From assembly GCF_900114875.1 (NCBI RefSeq), contig NZ_FPKW01000006.1, positions 62,001-126,000 on the forward strand: a DNA stretch of 64,000 bases, read 5' to 3'. Source of the DNA: Chryseobacterium limigenitum. GTDB taxonomy: Bacteria; Bacteroidota; Bacteroidia; Flavobacteriales; Weeksellaceae. Position numbers and translations under genes: made by a program. The notes beneath the pieces are model-generated. The model was not told the origin of the DNA. It did not search any database and saw only the letters and a list, made by a program, of their open reading frames with translations. Below are positions 18,125 to 26,245 of the stretch, piece by piece (the stretch's first letter is position 1; every line of letters starts with the position of its first letter).

Positions 18125-18158
18125 AAAAAATGCTTCCGTAAATCTGGAAGCATTTTTT
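18125..18158 (-). terminator. Terminator of the lipoprotein gene
   Basis: The 13-bp stem AAAAAATGCTTCC/GGAAGCATTTTTT with an 8-nt loop, T-rich on both strands, follows the minus-strand gene ending at 18177. Confidence 0.85.
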
Positions 18159-18176
18159 ATTTTTGCTTGAAGCTGT

Positions 18177-18668
18177 TTAACATCCGCATTCACCATAAAT
18201 AGACATTGTTTCAACGGTGCCATCAGGCTTTTCAATAGTCAATGTACCTTGGAATAACAGAGCTTCTTCACCTTTTATTTTTTTGCCTTTTACAGAGATC
18301 TTGTAATCGTCAATTTCAATTTCTTTGCTCAGTTCTTCATCAGATTCCATGTCGCTTGAAGAAATAAGATTCATTGCTAATCTTTTACCATCAAGTTTCA
18401 TATAAGCTGTTTTTCCAGCATCATCAGCATAAATATATTTTTCTGCTTCAAAATCTGCTTTATTTCTGGCAAAATAGCATGAACATTCTTTAATTTCTTT
18501 AGGAAAAGCAATAGTTTCAACTAAAATTTTACCTGAAGAAGCTGTTGTTTTTGCAGAATCCTGAACAATATTCAGTGAATCTTTAGCTGTCGAATCCGAA
18601 ATTGTTTCTTTGTCTTTTTTACAAGCGATGAATAAGAATGCTGAAAAGAAAATAATTAGGTATTTCAT
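18177..18668 (-). CDS. Putative lipoprotein, unknown function
   Basis: 163 aa. The N-terminus MKYLIIFFSAFLFIAC places a lipobox Cys at 16, and a Ser/Thr/Asp-rich linker (17-46) precedes a compact domain. The domain holds a CSCYF segment and ends in GECGC, so four cysteines could form disulfides in the periplasm. I do not recognise the family. It lies 19 bp after the LOR-type gene on the same strand and before a terminator, so the two probably share one transcript. Confidence 0.75.
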   Translation of the reverse strand: MKYLIIFFSAFLFIACKKDKETISDSTAKDSLNIVQDSAKTTASSGKILVETIAFPKEIKECSCYFARNKADFEAEKYIYADDAGKTAYMKLDGKRLAMNLISSSDMESDEELSKEIEIDDYKISVKGKKIKGEEALLFQGTLTIEKPDGTVETMSIYGECGC

Positions 18669-18687
18669 TGTTTGTGGTTTATATTAT

Positions 18688-19293
18688 TTATCCTCTGCCT
18701 CTTTCTAGAAGAACCATCATTAATAGTGAAAGAATAACTAAACTTTCGTCTTCGTCGTCAATATCGATCATTCTGTCAAGCTGAAATCTTCTTCCAAAGA
18801 ATGAAGGCATTTTTTTAAGTTTAAAATATTCTTTACCGTCAATTCCTCTTACCGTATAAGCGGGGTTAAGAAAATATCCTGTAAACATACCGATAATTGG
18901 GATCTCGCTTACCATTCCGTCGAAGAATTTTGTCCATGCATTATCTTCTGTTACAGTGAATTTTGGCTGATCATTTGAGTCTAAAATATTATAAGTAGAC
19001 TTCCAGATAGAACGCATTCCTTTCCTTGCCAATCTTCCGTAATTTTTCTTATCAATTAAGTCATTTAAAGAATAAGAAGCATTAAAATCGATCCATTTAT
19101 TCGCCTGAATTCTGAAAAGCTCTTTTGATTTGCTTTCGTCATTAAAGATAATCACATCTTCTTTCAATTTAAACATTTTTTGACGAACGTAGGCAACGGC
19201 ATTTCCGTTCTTGTCCGTAATATTGAAGTCACTGGCTAATGTTGTGATCTTGAATTTAAAATCCAGCGGATAATTTAGGTTGTTAAGTACCAT
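18688..19293 (-). CDS. LURP-one-related (LOR/tubby-like) family protein
   Basis: 201 aa without a signal peptide. The pattern FKFKITTLASDFNITDKNGNAVAYVRQKMFKLKEDVIIFNDESKS, here described by its ends FKFKITTLA and IIFNDESKS, fits the LURP-one-related family. That family has a tubby-like beta-barrel fold related to phospholipid scramblases. A C-terminal hydrophobic stretch (about residues 183-198) could touch the membrane. Function in bacteria is unknown. First gene of a likely two-gene unit with the lipoprotein; promoter box TATCTTTG on the minus strand at 19330-19337. Confidence 0.75.
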   Translation of the reverse strand: MVLNNLNYPLDFKFKITTLASDFNITDKNGNAVAYVRQKMFKLKEDVIIFNDESKSKELFRIQANKWIDFNASYSLNDLIDKKNYGRLARKGMRSIWKSTYNILDSNDQPKFTVTEDNAWTKFFDGMVSEIPIIGMFTGYFLNPAYTVRGIDGKEYFKLKKMPSFFGRRFQLDRMIDIDDEDESLVILSLLMMVLLERGRG

Positions 19294-19329
19294 TTAGTTT
19301 ATTTTTTTCTCAGATTAATATTAAGTTTC

Positions 19330-19337
19330 CAAAGATA
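19330..19337 (-). promoter_or_regulatory. -7 promoter box for the LOR-lipoprotein unit
   Basis: Minus-strand TATCTTTG is a full TAnnTTTG match, 37 nt upstream of the start codon. Confidence 0.5.
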
Positions 19338-19403
19338 ATTTTTTTCTTGGAATTATCTCTTGATTTAGCCCCCGTAAAACTACGGAAAATCATCTTTTTG
19401 TAT

Positions 19404-19411
19404 TATTTTTG
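19404..19411 (+). promoter_or_regulatory. -7 promoter box for the recR operon
   Basis: TATTTTTG fits TAnnTTTG, only 5 nt before the recR ATG, suggesting a leaderless or near-leaderless transcript. Confidence 0.5.
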
Positions 19412-19416
19412 TAGTT

Positions 19417-20028
19417 ATGGATTACCCTAGTAAAGTTTTGGCAAAAGCAGTGGATGAGATCTCAGGATTACCGGGGATTGGCAGGAAAACAGCTTTACGT
19501 TTAGCATTACATTTATTGAAACAGCCTAATTCCAGAGCGACGACTTTAGGAAATTCTCTGATCAATCTGGTTAACGAAATAAAATACTGCAAAGAATGTC
19601 ATAATTTCTCTGATTTTGAGATCTGTGAAATTTGCAGCAATCATAAACGAAACGACGACGTTATTTGCATCGTAGAAGACGTTCGTGATGTTATTGCGAT
19701 TGAAAATACAGGGAAATATACAGGGAAATATCTGATCTTAGGTGGGAAAATTTCCCCGATGGAGGGTGTTGGGCCGAATCAGTTAAATATTCCGAGTATT
19801 GAAAAGAAACTTACTGCCGGACAGGTCAAGGAATTTATTTTTGCATTGAGTGCAACGATGGAAGGTGATACCACAGCGTATTATATTTATAAAAAATTCA
19901 AAGGTTTTGATGTAAATTTTTCAAGCATTGCAAGAGGAATTTCGGTAGGGGACGAGTTGGAATATGCCGATGAAATCTCTTTGGGAAGATCGATTATCAA
20001 TAGGTTGCCGTATAATGAAGCAGGCTAA
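19417..20028 (+). CDS. recR: Recombination mediator RecR
   Basis: Part of the RecFOR complex that loads RecA on gapped DNA. An N-terminal helix-hairpin-helix (LPGIGRKTALRLALHLL) is followed by a zinc finger with C58, C61, C70 and C73. The Toprim domain (ICIVEDVRDVIAIENT) and C-terminal Walker-B-like region (LSATMEGDTTAYYIYK) follow. 203 aa is normal. It is the first gene of a plus-strand run with four glycan genes, 25 bp before the glycosyltransferase, probably co-transcribed by proximity rather than shared function. Confidence 0.97.
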   Translation: MDYPSKVLAKAVDEISGLPGIGRKTALRLALHLLKQPNSRATTLGNSLINLVNEIKYCKECHNFSDFEICEICSNHKRNDDVICIVEDVRDVIAIENTGKYTGKYLILGGKISPMEGVGPNQLNIPSIEKKLTAGQVKEFIFALSATMEGDTTAYYIYKKFKGFDVNFSSIARGISVGDELEYADEISLGRSIINRLPYNEAG

Positions 20029-20053
20029 TAAATTATTTCTAAATTAATTTTAA

Positions 20054-20839
20054 ATGATCTCGGTAATAATCCCAATGTACAATGCAGAAGAAACAGTTAT
20101 TAAAGCTTTAAATTCTGTTAAATTCCAAACATATGATGTAGGAGAGTTTGAGGTTATTGTGATTAATGATGGTTCAACCGATGGTAGTAAAATTTTAGTT
20201 GAAAATTATATAAAGGTTAATCCTGAAATTAATATTCAATTGATTAATCAGCCTAATAGTGGAGTTTCAAAAGCAAGGAATGCAGGGTTGAAATTGGCAA
20301 AAGGAGATTATATTGCTTTATTAGATTCAGATGATGAATGGCTTCCGAATAAAACAGAAAGACAAATGTTTTTTCTGAAAAATGAAGAAGTGGATTTTAT
20401 TACAGCTTTAAGAAACGGGGAAAAAATTTGGTTTCCTTATAAAATAGAAGAGAATAATTTAGCCAAAATGACTTTGAGAAAACTACTTTTAAGAGTGGAT
20501 GGACAAACTTCTACCGCAGTATTTAAAAGAAAAGTATTAGAAAATACAGGATTTTTTGATGAAAATCAAAGATATTCAGAAGATGCTAATTATTGGATGA
20601 AAATTTCTGAGAATAATAAGATGTATATTTTAGCAGAAGAATTGGTTTTTACAGGTGGCGGGAAAAAATCATTTGGAGTTTCCGGTTTATCTGCCAATCT
20701 TCCGGAAATGGAAAAAGGAATACAGAAAAATTTACGTGAAATGTATGAAAATAAAAGAATAAATTTTATTGAATATATTTCTTTTTTCTGTTTTGCAAAA
20801 ATCAAATTCTTTGTTAGAATTTTAAAAACAAAAATATGA
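20054..20839 (+). CDS. Family 2 glycosyltransferase
   Basis: Transfers a sugar from a nucleotide-sugar donor during surface glycan synthesis, at the cytoplasmic membrane face. The GT-A fold is recognised from MISVIIPMYNAEETV at the N-terminus, VINDGSTDGS, and the metal-binding LLDSDDEW (DxD). 261 aa. Donor and acceptor are not predictable. It overlaps the next gene by 4 bp (ATGA), so the two are translationally coupled. Confidence 0.88.
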   Translation: MISVIIPMYNAEETVIKALNSVKFQTYDVGEFEVIVINDGSTDGSKILVENYIKVNPEINIQLINQPNSGVSKARNAGLKLAKGDYIALLDSDDEWLPNKTERQMFFLKNEEVDFITALRNGEKIWFPYKIEENNLAKMTLRKLLLRVDGQTSTAVFKRKVLENTGFFDENQRYSEDANYWMKISENNKMYILAEELVFTGGGKKSFGVSGLSANLPEMEKGIQKNLREMYENKRINFIEYISFFCFAKIKFFVRILKTKI

Positions 20840-21387
20840 TCTATAAGATTTTTTGGGCATTAAGAGCTGTGTTGTATGCTCCATTTTTCGGAAAATTTGG
20901 TTTTCCCGGATATTTGGGCAAACCATTGTTTTTAATGGGAATCAAAAAAGTTTTTATAGGTAAAAAAGTTAGGATTTTCCCTCATTTGAGACTGGAAGTT
21001 CATCGTTCCGGAACTATTCATATTCAGGACGATGTTATTATTTCACAAAATGTACATATTACTTCTGCAGGAAATCTGGTGATCGGTAAAAGTTCGTTAA
21101 TATTAGCCAACGTATTTATTACCAATATCGATCATGATTATGAAGAGATCGGTAAGCATGTCGTAAAGCAGGAATATCTTGTGAAAGATACAGTAATAGG
21201 AGAGAATTGTTATATTGGGATGGGTTCTGCAATTATGGCGGGAACAGTTTTGGGAAAGCAGTGTGTTGTAGGAGCAAACTCAGTAGTGAGGGGCAAGTTT
21301 CCTGATTATTGTGTCATTGTTGGGGCTCCGGCTCGAATTGTGAAAAAATTTAATCCCGAAACTCAAAAATGGGAAAAAGTCAATTAA
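20836..21387 (+). CDS. Left-handed beta-helix (hexapeptide) acyltransferase
   Basis: 183 aa. Hexapeptide repeats run from about residue 55 to 165 (for example VIGENCYIGMGSAIMAG and VGANSVVRG), forming the LbH trimeric fold of O-acetyltransferases. The loop NIDHDYEEIG carries the conserved His expected of the acetyl-transfer site. It probably acetylates a sugar in the glycan built by this cluster. ATGA overlap upstream, 4 bp to the next gene downstream. Confidence 0.88.
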   Translation: MIYKIFWALRAVLYAPFFGKFGFPGYLGKPLFLMGIKKVFIGKKVRIFPHLRLEVHRSGTIHIQDDVIISQNVHITSAGNLVIGKSSLILANVFITNIDHDYEEIGKHVVKQEYLVKDTVIGENCYIGMGSAIMAGTVLGKQCVVGANSVVRGKFPDYCVIVGAPARIVKKFNPETQKWEKVN

Positions 21388-21391
21388 TCAT

Positions 21392-22525
21392 ATGATGAAG
21401 ATTTTAGTCACCGGTGGAGCTGGTTTTATAGGAAGTAAGTTATCATTAGAGCTTACGAAAAAGGGGCATGAGGTAACGGTGTTGGATAATCTTTCGTCAC
21501 AGATCCATGGAGAAGATCCAACGGAGGATTCACCTTTGTATAGGAGTATTTTAAATAAAATCAACTTTATTAAAGGTGATATTACGAATCGTGAAGATTG
21601 GGAAAATGCCATTGAAGGTCAGGATATAATTGTTCATTTGGCGGCTGAAACAGGTACCGGACAGTCAATGTATCTGATCGAAAAGTATACGGAAGTAAAT
21701 GTTTCGGGAACAGCAAAAATGCTGGATATTTTGGTTAATAAACCTCATCATGTTAAGAAAGTAATCATCGCATCTTCCAGAGCTATTTATGGCGAAGGAA
21801 AATATCTTCACCCAAAGCTTGGACTGGTTTATCCAAAGCCAAGAAAAGTTGAAGAAATGAAGAACGGTGACTTTGAAGTGAAATATTCTGACGGACAAGT
21901 TCTTGAAGCTCTTCCGACCGATGAAGAATCAAAAATTCATCCAACATCTATTTACGGAATTACGAAGCATAATCAGGAGCAAATGGTGATGACAACCTGC
22001 GCTGCTATTGGGATTGAACCTGTTTCATTAAGGTTTCAGAACGTTTATGGGGAAGGTCAGTCTTTATTGAATCCATATACAGGAATTTTATCTATCTTTT
22101 CGTCACAAATCCTTAATGGAAATAACATTAATGTCTTTGAGGATGGGAAAGAATCAAGAGATTTTATACATGTTGACGATGCCGTAGAAGCAACGATAAA
22201 ATGTATCGAAAATGATGAGGCCAATGGTGAAATTTTTAATGTAGGAACAGGAGTTTCCACTGCTGTAACTGCGGTTGCTGAAAATCTGCGAAAATTTTAC
22301 AATAAAGATTTTGACATTAATGTTTCCGGGCAGTTTCGTTTGGGAGACATCAGACATAATTTTGCGGATATCAGTAAAATTAAATCAAAGCTTAATTTCC
22401 AGCCAAAAATTTCTTTCGAAGAAGGAATGTCGAGGTTTACAACTTGGGTGTTACAACAGAATATTCAGGATATAAAATTCAAAGAATCGTTGGAAGAAAT
22501 GAAGGTTAAAGGACTTTTAAAATGA
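21392..22525 (+). CDS. NAD-dependent sugar epimerase/dehydratase (extended SDR)
   Basis: 377 aa. TGGAGFIGS (about 8-16) binds NAD(P). A Ser-x-Tyr-x3-Lys type site is seen in SIYGITK, and the pattern HLAAETGTGQSMYL matches nucleotide-sugar epimerases. Its likely role is making or modifying an activated sugar for the neighbouring transferases; substrate unknown. ATG is doubled at the start (21392 or 21395). It overlaps the next gene by 4 bp. Confidence 0.88.
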   Translation: MMKILVTGGAGFIGSKLSLELTKKGHEVTVLDNLSSQIHGEDPTEDSPLYRSILNKINFIKGDITNREDWENAIEGQDIIVHLAAETGTGQSMYLIEKYTEVNVSGTAKMLDILVNKPHHVKKVIIASSRAIYGEGKYLHPKLGLVYPKPRKVEEMKNGDFEVKYSDGQVLEALPTDEESKIHPTSIYGITKHNQEQMVMTTCAAIGIEPVSLRFQNVYGEGQSLLNPYTGILSIFSSQILNGNNINVFEDGKESRDFIHVDDAVEATIKCIENDEANGEIFNVGTGVSTAVTAVAENLRKFYNKDFDINVSGQFRLGDIRHNFADISKIKSKLNFQPKISFEEGMSRFTTWVLQQNIQDIKFKESLEEMKVKGLLK

Positions 22526-23547
22526 TCAGTTTAAAGGATAAAAAGATACTTTTCTTATCGGTTAGCTTTTTTAAATATGAAAGAGCTATTGCAAAAAGAC
22601 TTACCGAGCTAGGCGCTGAGGTTGATTTTTATGATGAGAGACCGTCCAATTCCAATTTTTCAAAGGGAATTATTCGCTTTAATAAAAGATTGTATCAATC
22701 TCAGATTACAAAATATTACAATACAATTTTAGATGAGATTAAAAATAAGAAATACGATTATTTTCTATTAATAAAAGGAGAGGCAATCCCTGTTTTTTTT
22801 CTTGAAAAAATAAGAGAATTGAATCCTGAAATGGAAATGATTTATTACAATTTCGATCCATTAAAGGAATATCCAAATCTTATTTCAAATCTCAAATATT
22901 TCGACAGAAAAATTACGTTTGAATATGATGATTCTGTGAAGTATGGATTAAATTTCAGGCCACTTTTTTATTTGGATGAATATAAAAATTTAAATCAAAA
23001 TTCTAAGGCTTTTGAATATGACATTGTATTTATCGGAAGCGCTCACACAGACCGTTACATCGTAGGAGAAGAAGTAAAAGCTAAAGCTGATGCTCTTAAT
23101 TTAAAGACTTTTTTCTATTATTATGCAATGGGAAAAATTGCTTTTAGAATTAAAAAATTAATTGATAAAAATCTTAAGAAATTCGATAATGAAAAGTTAA
23201 GCTTCAATAAGCTCAATCATCAGCAAATCATCGATTATTATCAGAAATCAAAATCTGTATTAGACATTAATAAGCCTTTTCAATATGGTTTAACGATCAG
23301 AACGTTTGAAGTGTTGGCTTCGGGAAGAAAGTTGATAACAGCGAACACAGATATTAAAAATTACCCTTTTTATAATTCTAAAAATATTTTTGTTCTTGAT
23401 CGTGAAGATATTCAATTAGACGCCCAATTCTTTAAAACAGACTTTGAACCATTGGATAAAGAAACACTGCATATGATGTCTTTGGATTCTTTTATTGAGT
23501 GTCTATTTATATCTAACCAGGATGATTATTGGAATCAATACAGATAA
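22522..23547 (+). CDS. Probable GT-B glycosyltransferase (CgeB-like)
   Basis: 341 aa, no signal peptide. The N-terminal half begins KDKKILFLSVSFFKYERAIAKRL, like the first Rossmann domain of a GT-B fold. The C-terminal half has the pattern QYGLTIRTFEVLASGRKLITANTDI (here positions about 252-276), similar to the donor-binding end of CgeB-like glycosyltransferases (FE-x-ASG). No specific activity can be assigned. It is the last gene of the recR operon, followed by a terminator. Confidence 0.7.
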   Translation: MISLKDKKILFLSVSFFKYERAIAKRLTELGAEVDFYDERPSNSNFSKGIIRFNKRLYQSQITKYYNTILDEIKNKKYDYFLLIKGEAIPVFFLEKIRELNPEMEMIYYNFDPLKEYPNLISNLKYFDRKITFEYDDSVKYGLNFRPLFYLDEYKNLNQNSKAFEYDIVFIGSAHTDRYIVGEEVKAKADALNLKTFFYYYAMGKIAFRIKKLIDKNLKKFDNEKLSFNKLNHQQIIDYYQKSKSVLDINKPFQYGLTIRTFEVLASGRKLITANTDIKNYPFYNSKNIFVLDREDIQLDAQFFKTDFEPLDKETLHMMSLDSFIECLFISNQDDYWNQYR

Positions 23548-23567
23548 AAATCAGTTAAAGGAATAAA

Positions 23568-23599
23568 AAAAATAACTCTCGAAGCCGAGAGTTATTTTT
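23568..23599 (+). terminator. Terminator of the recR/glycan operon
   Basis: A perfect 14-bp stem ending ACTCTCG/CGAGAGT with an AAGC tetraloop and T-rich 3' arm; 20 nt after the last stop. Confidence 0.9.
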
Positions 23600-23619
23600 A
23601 TATGTAAAAAATTATTTGC

Positions 23620-23970
23620 TTATTTAGCCGGTGGTGTCGCAGGAGCGTTAGCCGGAGTAGCTGTTTTAGAAGCCGGAGCAGATTTTGCAGGTGCTTCTTT
23701 TTTAATTGACTGTTGAGCGGGAGCCGTTTGTGTCGGTTTTCCTGTAATTACAACACTGATAAGGATAAGAACGATAATGATTGCTCCTAAACTCCAAGTT
23801 GCTTTTTCCATGAAGTCATTGGTTCTTTGTACTCCGAACTGTGCAGAAGATGCACCTCCGAACGTACTTGAAAGACCTCCACCTTTTGGGTTCTGAGCCA
23901 TAACAACGATTACTAATAAAACACTAGCAATCATAATAAGAACCATCAATAATATAAATATAGTATCCAT
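23620..23970 (-). CDS. secG: Protein translocase subunit SecG
   Basis: Inner-membrane subunit of SecYEG. With the ATG at 23970 the protein is 116 aa: TM1 at 3-24, the conserved NPKGGGLSSTFGG loop, TM2 at about 59-77, then an Ala/Pro/Lys-rich tail typical of Bacteroidota. An upstream in-frame start near 24069 is rejected because a complete promoter lies between it and 23970. Monocistronic. Confidence 0.95.
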   Translation of the reverse strand: MDTIFILLMVLIMIASVLLVIVVMAQNPKGGGLSSTFGGASSAQFGVQRTNDFMEKATWSLGAIIIVLILISVVITGKPTQTAPAQQSIKKEAPAKSAPASKTATPANAPATPPAK

Positions 23971-23994
23971 TAATTCGATATCTTTTTGAATGGG

Positions 23995-24025
23995 CAAATT
24001 TAATCTTTTTTTACCGAATGACAAA
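23995..24025 (-). promoter_or_regulatory. Promoter of secG
   Basis: Minus strand: TTTG (24022-24025), 19 nt, TAAATTTG (23995-24002). A textbook Bacteroidota promoter; the start codon is 24 nt downstream. Confidence 0.75.
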
Positions 24026-24055
24026 GAAAGATGTTCGCAAATGTTAATAAAAATA

Positions 24056-24080
24056 AAAAGCGACAACAATTGTTGCCGTT
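24056..24080 (-). terminator. Terminator of the M16 gene pair
   Basis: The palindrome around CAACAATTGTTG (24061-24078, one G-U pair) is followed on the minus strand by TTTTTATTTTTATT; 24 nt beyond the stop at 24103. Confidence 0.75.
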
Positions 24081-24102
24081 TTTTATATGAAATTGGTTGT
24101 TC

Positions 24103-26136
24103 TTATTTGAAATCAGAATCTTTTGCCTGATTGATCAGGTAAGACTGTACCGTTAAATTAATATCCATTCCACCCATATTCTGAGTAATCGTGAAAGGTA
24201 ATTTAACTCCTGAAACATCCTTGTAATCTGCATAGCTTGTTGGGATAGAACCTCCTTCTCCAGCTTTTACCTCACCAGTTTTCAAACCGGTTTTTACGCT
24301 GTAGTAATACGTTTCTTTTGCACCTTTTACAACGTAAGAATCTTCATTGTTGTATTTTTCGATTCCTGCAAGTTTGTACTCAGGCGATTTTGCAAAAGTA
24401 AGTTCCGGGAAAAGCTCAACATCTTTCGACATATCAGCTTTTTGCTTATCGTTAAGAGGCATTTTCTTTCCTTGAGCTTCCATGTAACCGTCTTTTCCGT
24501 CAAATACAATTTTTTGAACTGTATTTCCCATCATGCTAACATTCATCGCCATTTTTCCGTTCTTTCCCTGGATCATTTTCATGCTCATATCCATTCCCTG
24601 AACCTTAGTAGTAGCGTCAGAAGAGATTGAAGTGATCTTTTGAACAGCTGCCAAACCTCCGATAGCATTGATATATTTATCAGCTACAGATCCTATTGTT
24701 ACACTTGCGTCAACTTTCTGAGCAGCAGGTTTTGCAACGGGATTTGCATCTTTATCAAAATATTTTACAGGGTAACCCAATTTTTCCAATCCTTCAGAAA
24801 TATCAGAAGCCTTACCAGCGATGAAAATTCTGCTTTGGTTTGGTAAAATAGTAGCTTTTACAGCATTGGTAATATCTGCAGCTGTTACTTTATCAATTGA
24901 TTTTAAATAATTAGTATAAAAATCAGAAGGCAGATCCTGAACTTTTTGGTTTAAAGCAAATCTTGCGATCGTTTCAGGCTTTTCTAGAGACAGGATGAAA
25001 GATCCTTTCAATTTAGCTTTAGCATTTTCTAATTCTTCTGGTTTTACGGTAGAAATAGCGTTAAGTTCATTCATAAATTCCTTAACCGCTTTATCCGTAA
25101 CCTCATTTCTCACACTTGCTTCAGCAGAGAATTCCGGAGAAAACTTGCTTGCAGTCATGCTAGAATAAGCTCCGTATGTAAAACCGTTTTTCTCACGAAG
25201 ATTCATGAAAAGTCTTGCTTCACCACCACCACCTAAAATATAGTTGGCCATTGTAGCAGGGAAGTAGTTAGGGTCTTTCATTTTCAACGTGTTAAGGTTG
25301 TTTACAGAAACTACAGACTGCACTGCGGAAGGAACATCTACAACATTGATCTCGGTTTTAGCTACATTAGAAGCCGGTTCTAAAGTTCCGATTGGTGTAT
25401 TGGCTTTTTTCCATCCTCCGAAAGCTTTCTCGATCAAAGGTTTTACCTGATCAAACTTCACATCTCCAACAATGACTAAATACGCGTTGTCCGGAGCGTA
25501 ATATTTTTTATACACATTCTGAACATCAGCTAATTGAATTTTGCTGATAGATTCAACGGTTTCAAATTCTCCTCTCGAAGTATTTTTTCCATACATTAAA
25601 GCTCTTGAAACTCTTTCAGCGATAGAAGAAGCGTTCTTTTCGTCAGATTTTAATCCTTCAATAGCTCTTTCTTTAGAGTTTTGAATTTCCTCTGCAGAGA
25701 ATTTTGGATTAACGATCGCATCTGCCATTAAACCTAAAACTTCAGGGAAATATTTTGACAGTGTATTAGCAAAAGCACCTCCGGAAGAGAAGTTTAAGTT
25801 TGCTCCCAAGAAATCAACTTTTTTGTTGAATTCGTCTTTGCTTAAATTTGTTGTTCCGTTTTCCAGCTGTTCCGCCATAATTTGGCTTACCCCTGTAACG
25901 TTCCCTTCGTAATATGGAGGTCTGTCCATAGAAAGGTTTACATTTACTCTTGGCAGTTTATTGTTTTCAACGACCATTACGGTAAGTCCGTTGCTTAACT
26001 GGAAAGTTTTTGGCTTAGCAATGTTGATCGCAGGAGTTGGTCCCGGTTTCGGCATTGCATTAATATCTATTTTTTGTGCAGAAAGCATTCCTGTGAATAA
26101 AAATGCTACCGCTATATATGTTAATTGCTTTTTCAT
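24103..26136 (-). CDS. M16 peptidase-like subunit lacking the zinc motif, with LolA-like C-terminal domain
   Basis: 677 aa, signal peptide 1-20 (cleavage near LSAQ). Residues about 40-465 form an M16 (pitrilysin/processing peptidase) repeat. Where the HxxEH zinc site should be, the protein reads GVSQIMAEQLENGT (82-95), so all three motif residues are replaced. The R-Y substrate pair is kept (LREKNGFTYG, R314 and Y321). Residues about 470-677 resemble the LolA/outer-membrane lipoprotein sorting fold. It is probably the non-catalytic half of a heterodimer with the next upstream gene, acting in the periplasm or at the outer membrane. Confidence 0.85.
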   Translation of the reverse strand: MKKQLTYIAVAFLFTGMLSAQKIDINAMPKPGPTPAINIAKPKTFQLSNGLTVMVVENNKLPRVNVNLSMDRPPYYEGNVTGVSQIMAEQLENGTTNLSKDEFNKKVDFLGANLNFSSGGAFANTLSKYFPEVLGLMADAIVNPKFSAEEIQNSKERAIEGLKSDEKNASSIAERVSRALMYGKNTSRGEFETVESISKIQLADVQNVYKKYYAPDNAYLVIVGDVKFDQVKPLIEKAFGGWKKANTPIGTLEPASNVAKTEINVVDVPSAVQSVVSVNNLNTLKMKDPNYFPATMANYILGGGGEARLFMNLREKNGFTYGAYSSMTASKFSPEFSAEASVRNEVTDKAVKEFMNELNAISTVKPEELENAKAKLKGSFILSLEKPETIARFALNQKVQDLPSDFYTNYLKSIDKVTAADITNAVKATILPNQSRIFIAGKASDISEGLEKLGYPVKYFDKDANPVAKPAAQKVDASVTIGSVADKYINAIGGLAAVQKITSISSDATTKVQGMDMSMKMIQGKNGKMAMNVSMMGNTVQKIVFDGKDGYMEAQGKKMPLNDKQKADMSKDVELFPELTFAKSPEYKLAGIEKYNNEDSYVVKGAKETYYYSVKTGLKTGEVKAGEGGSIPTSYADYKDVSGVKLPFTITQNMGGMDINLTVQSYLINQAKDSDFK

Positions 26137-26245
26137 TTGTAAAAAATTTAATTTTTAATAATTCTTTTTTAAACATTGATGATATTTATTAATTCTAAGG
26201 ACTGATTGATAGTCTAAAATCTAATACCTCATGTCTATTTAAAAA

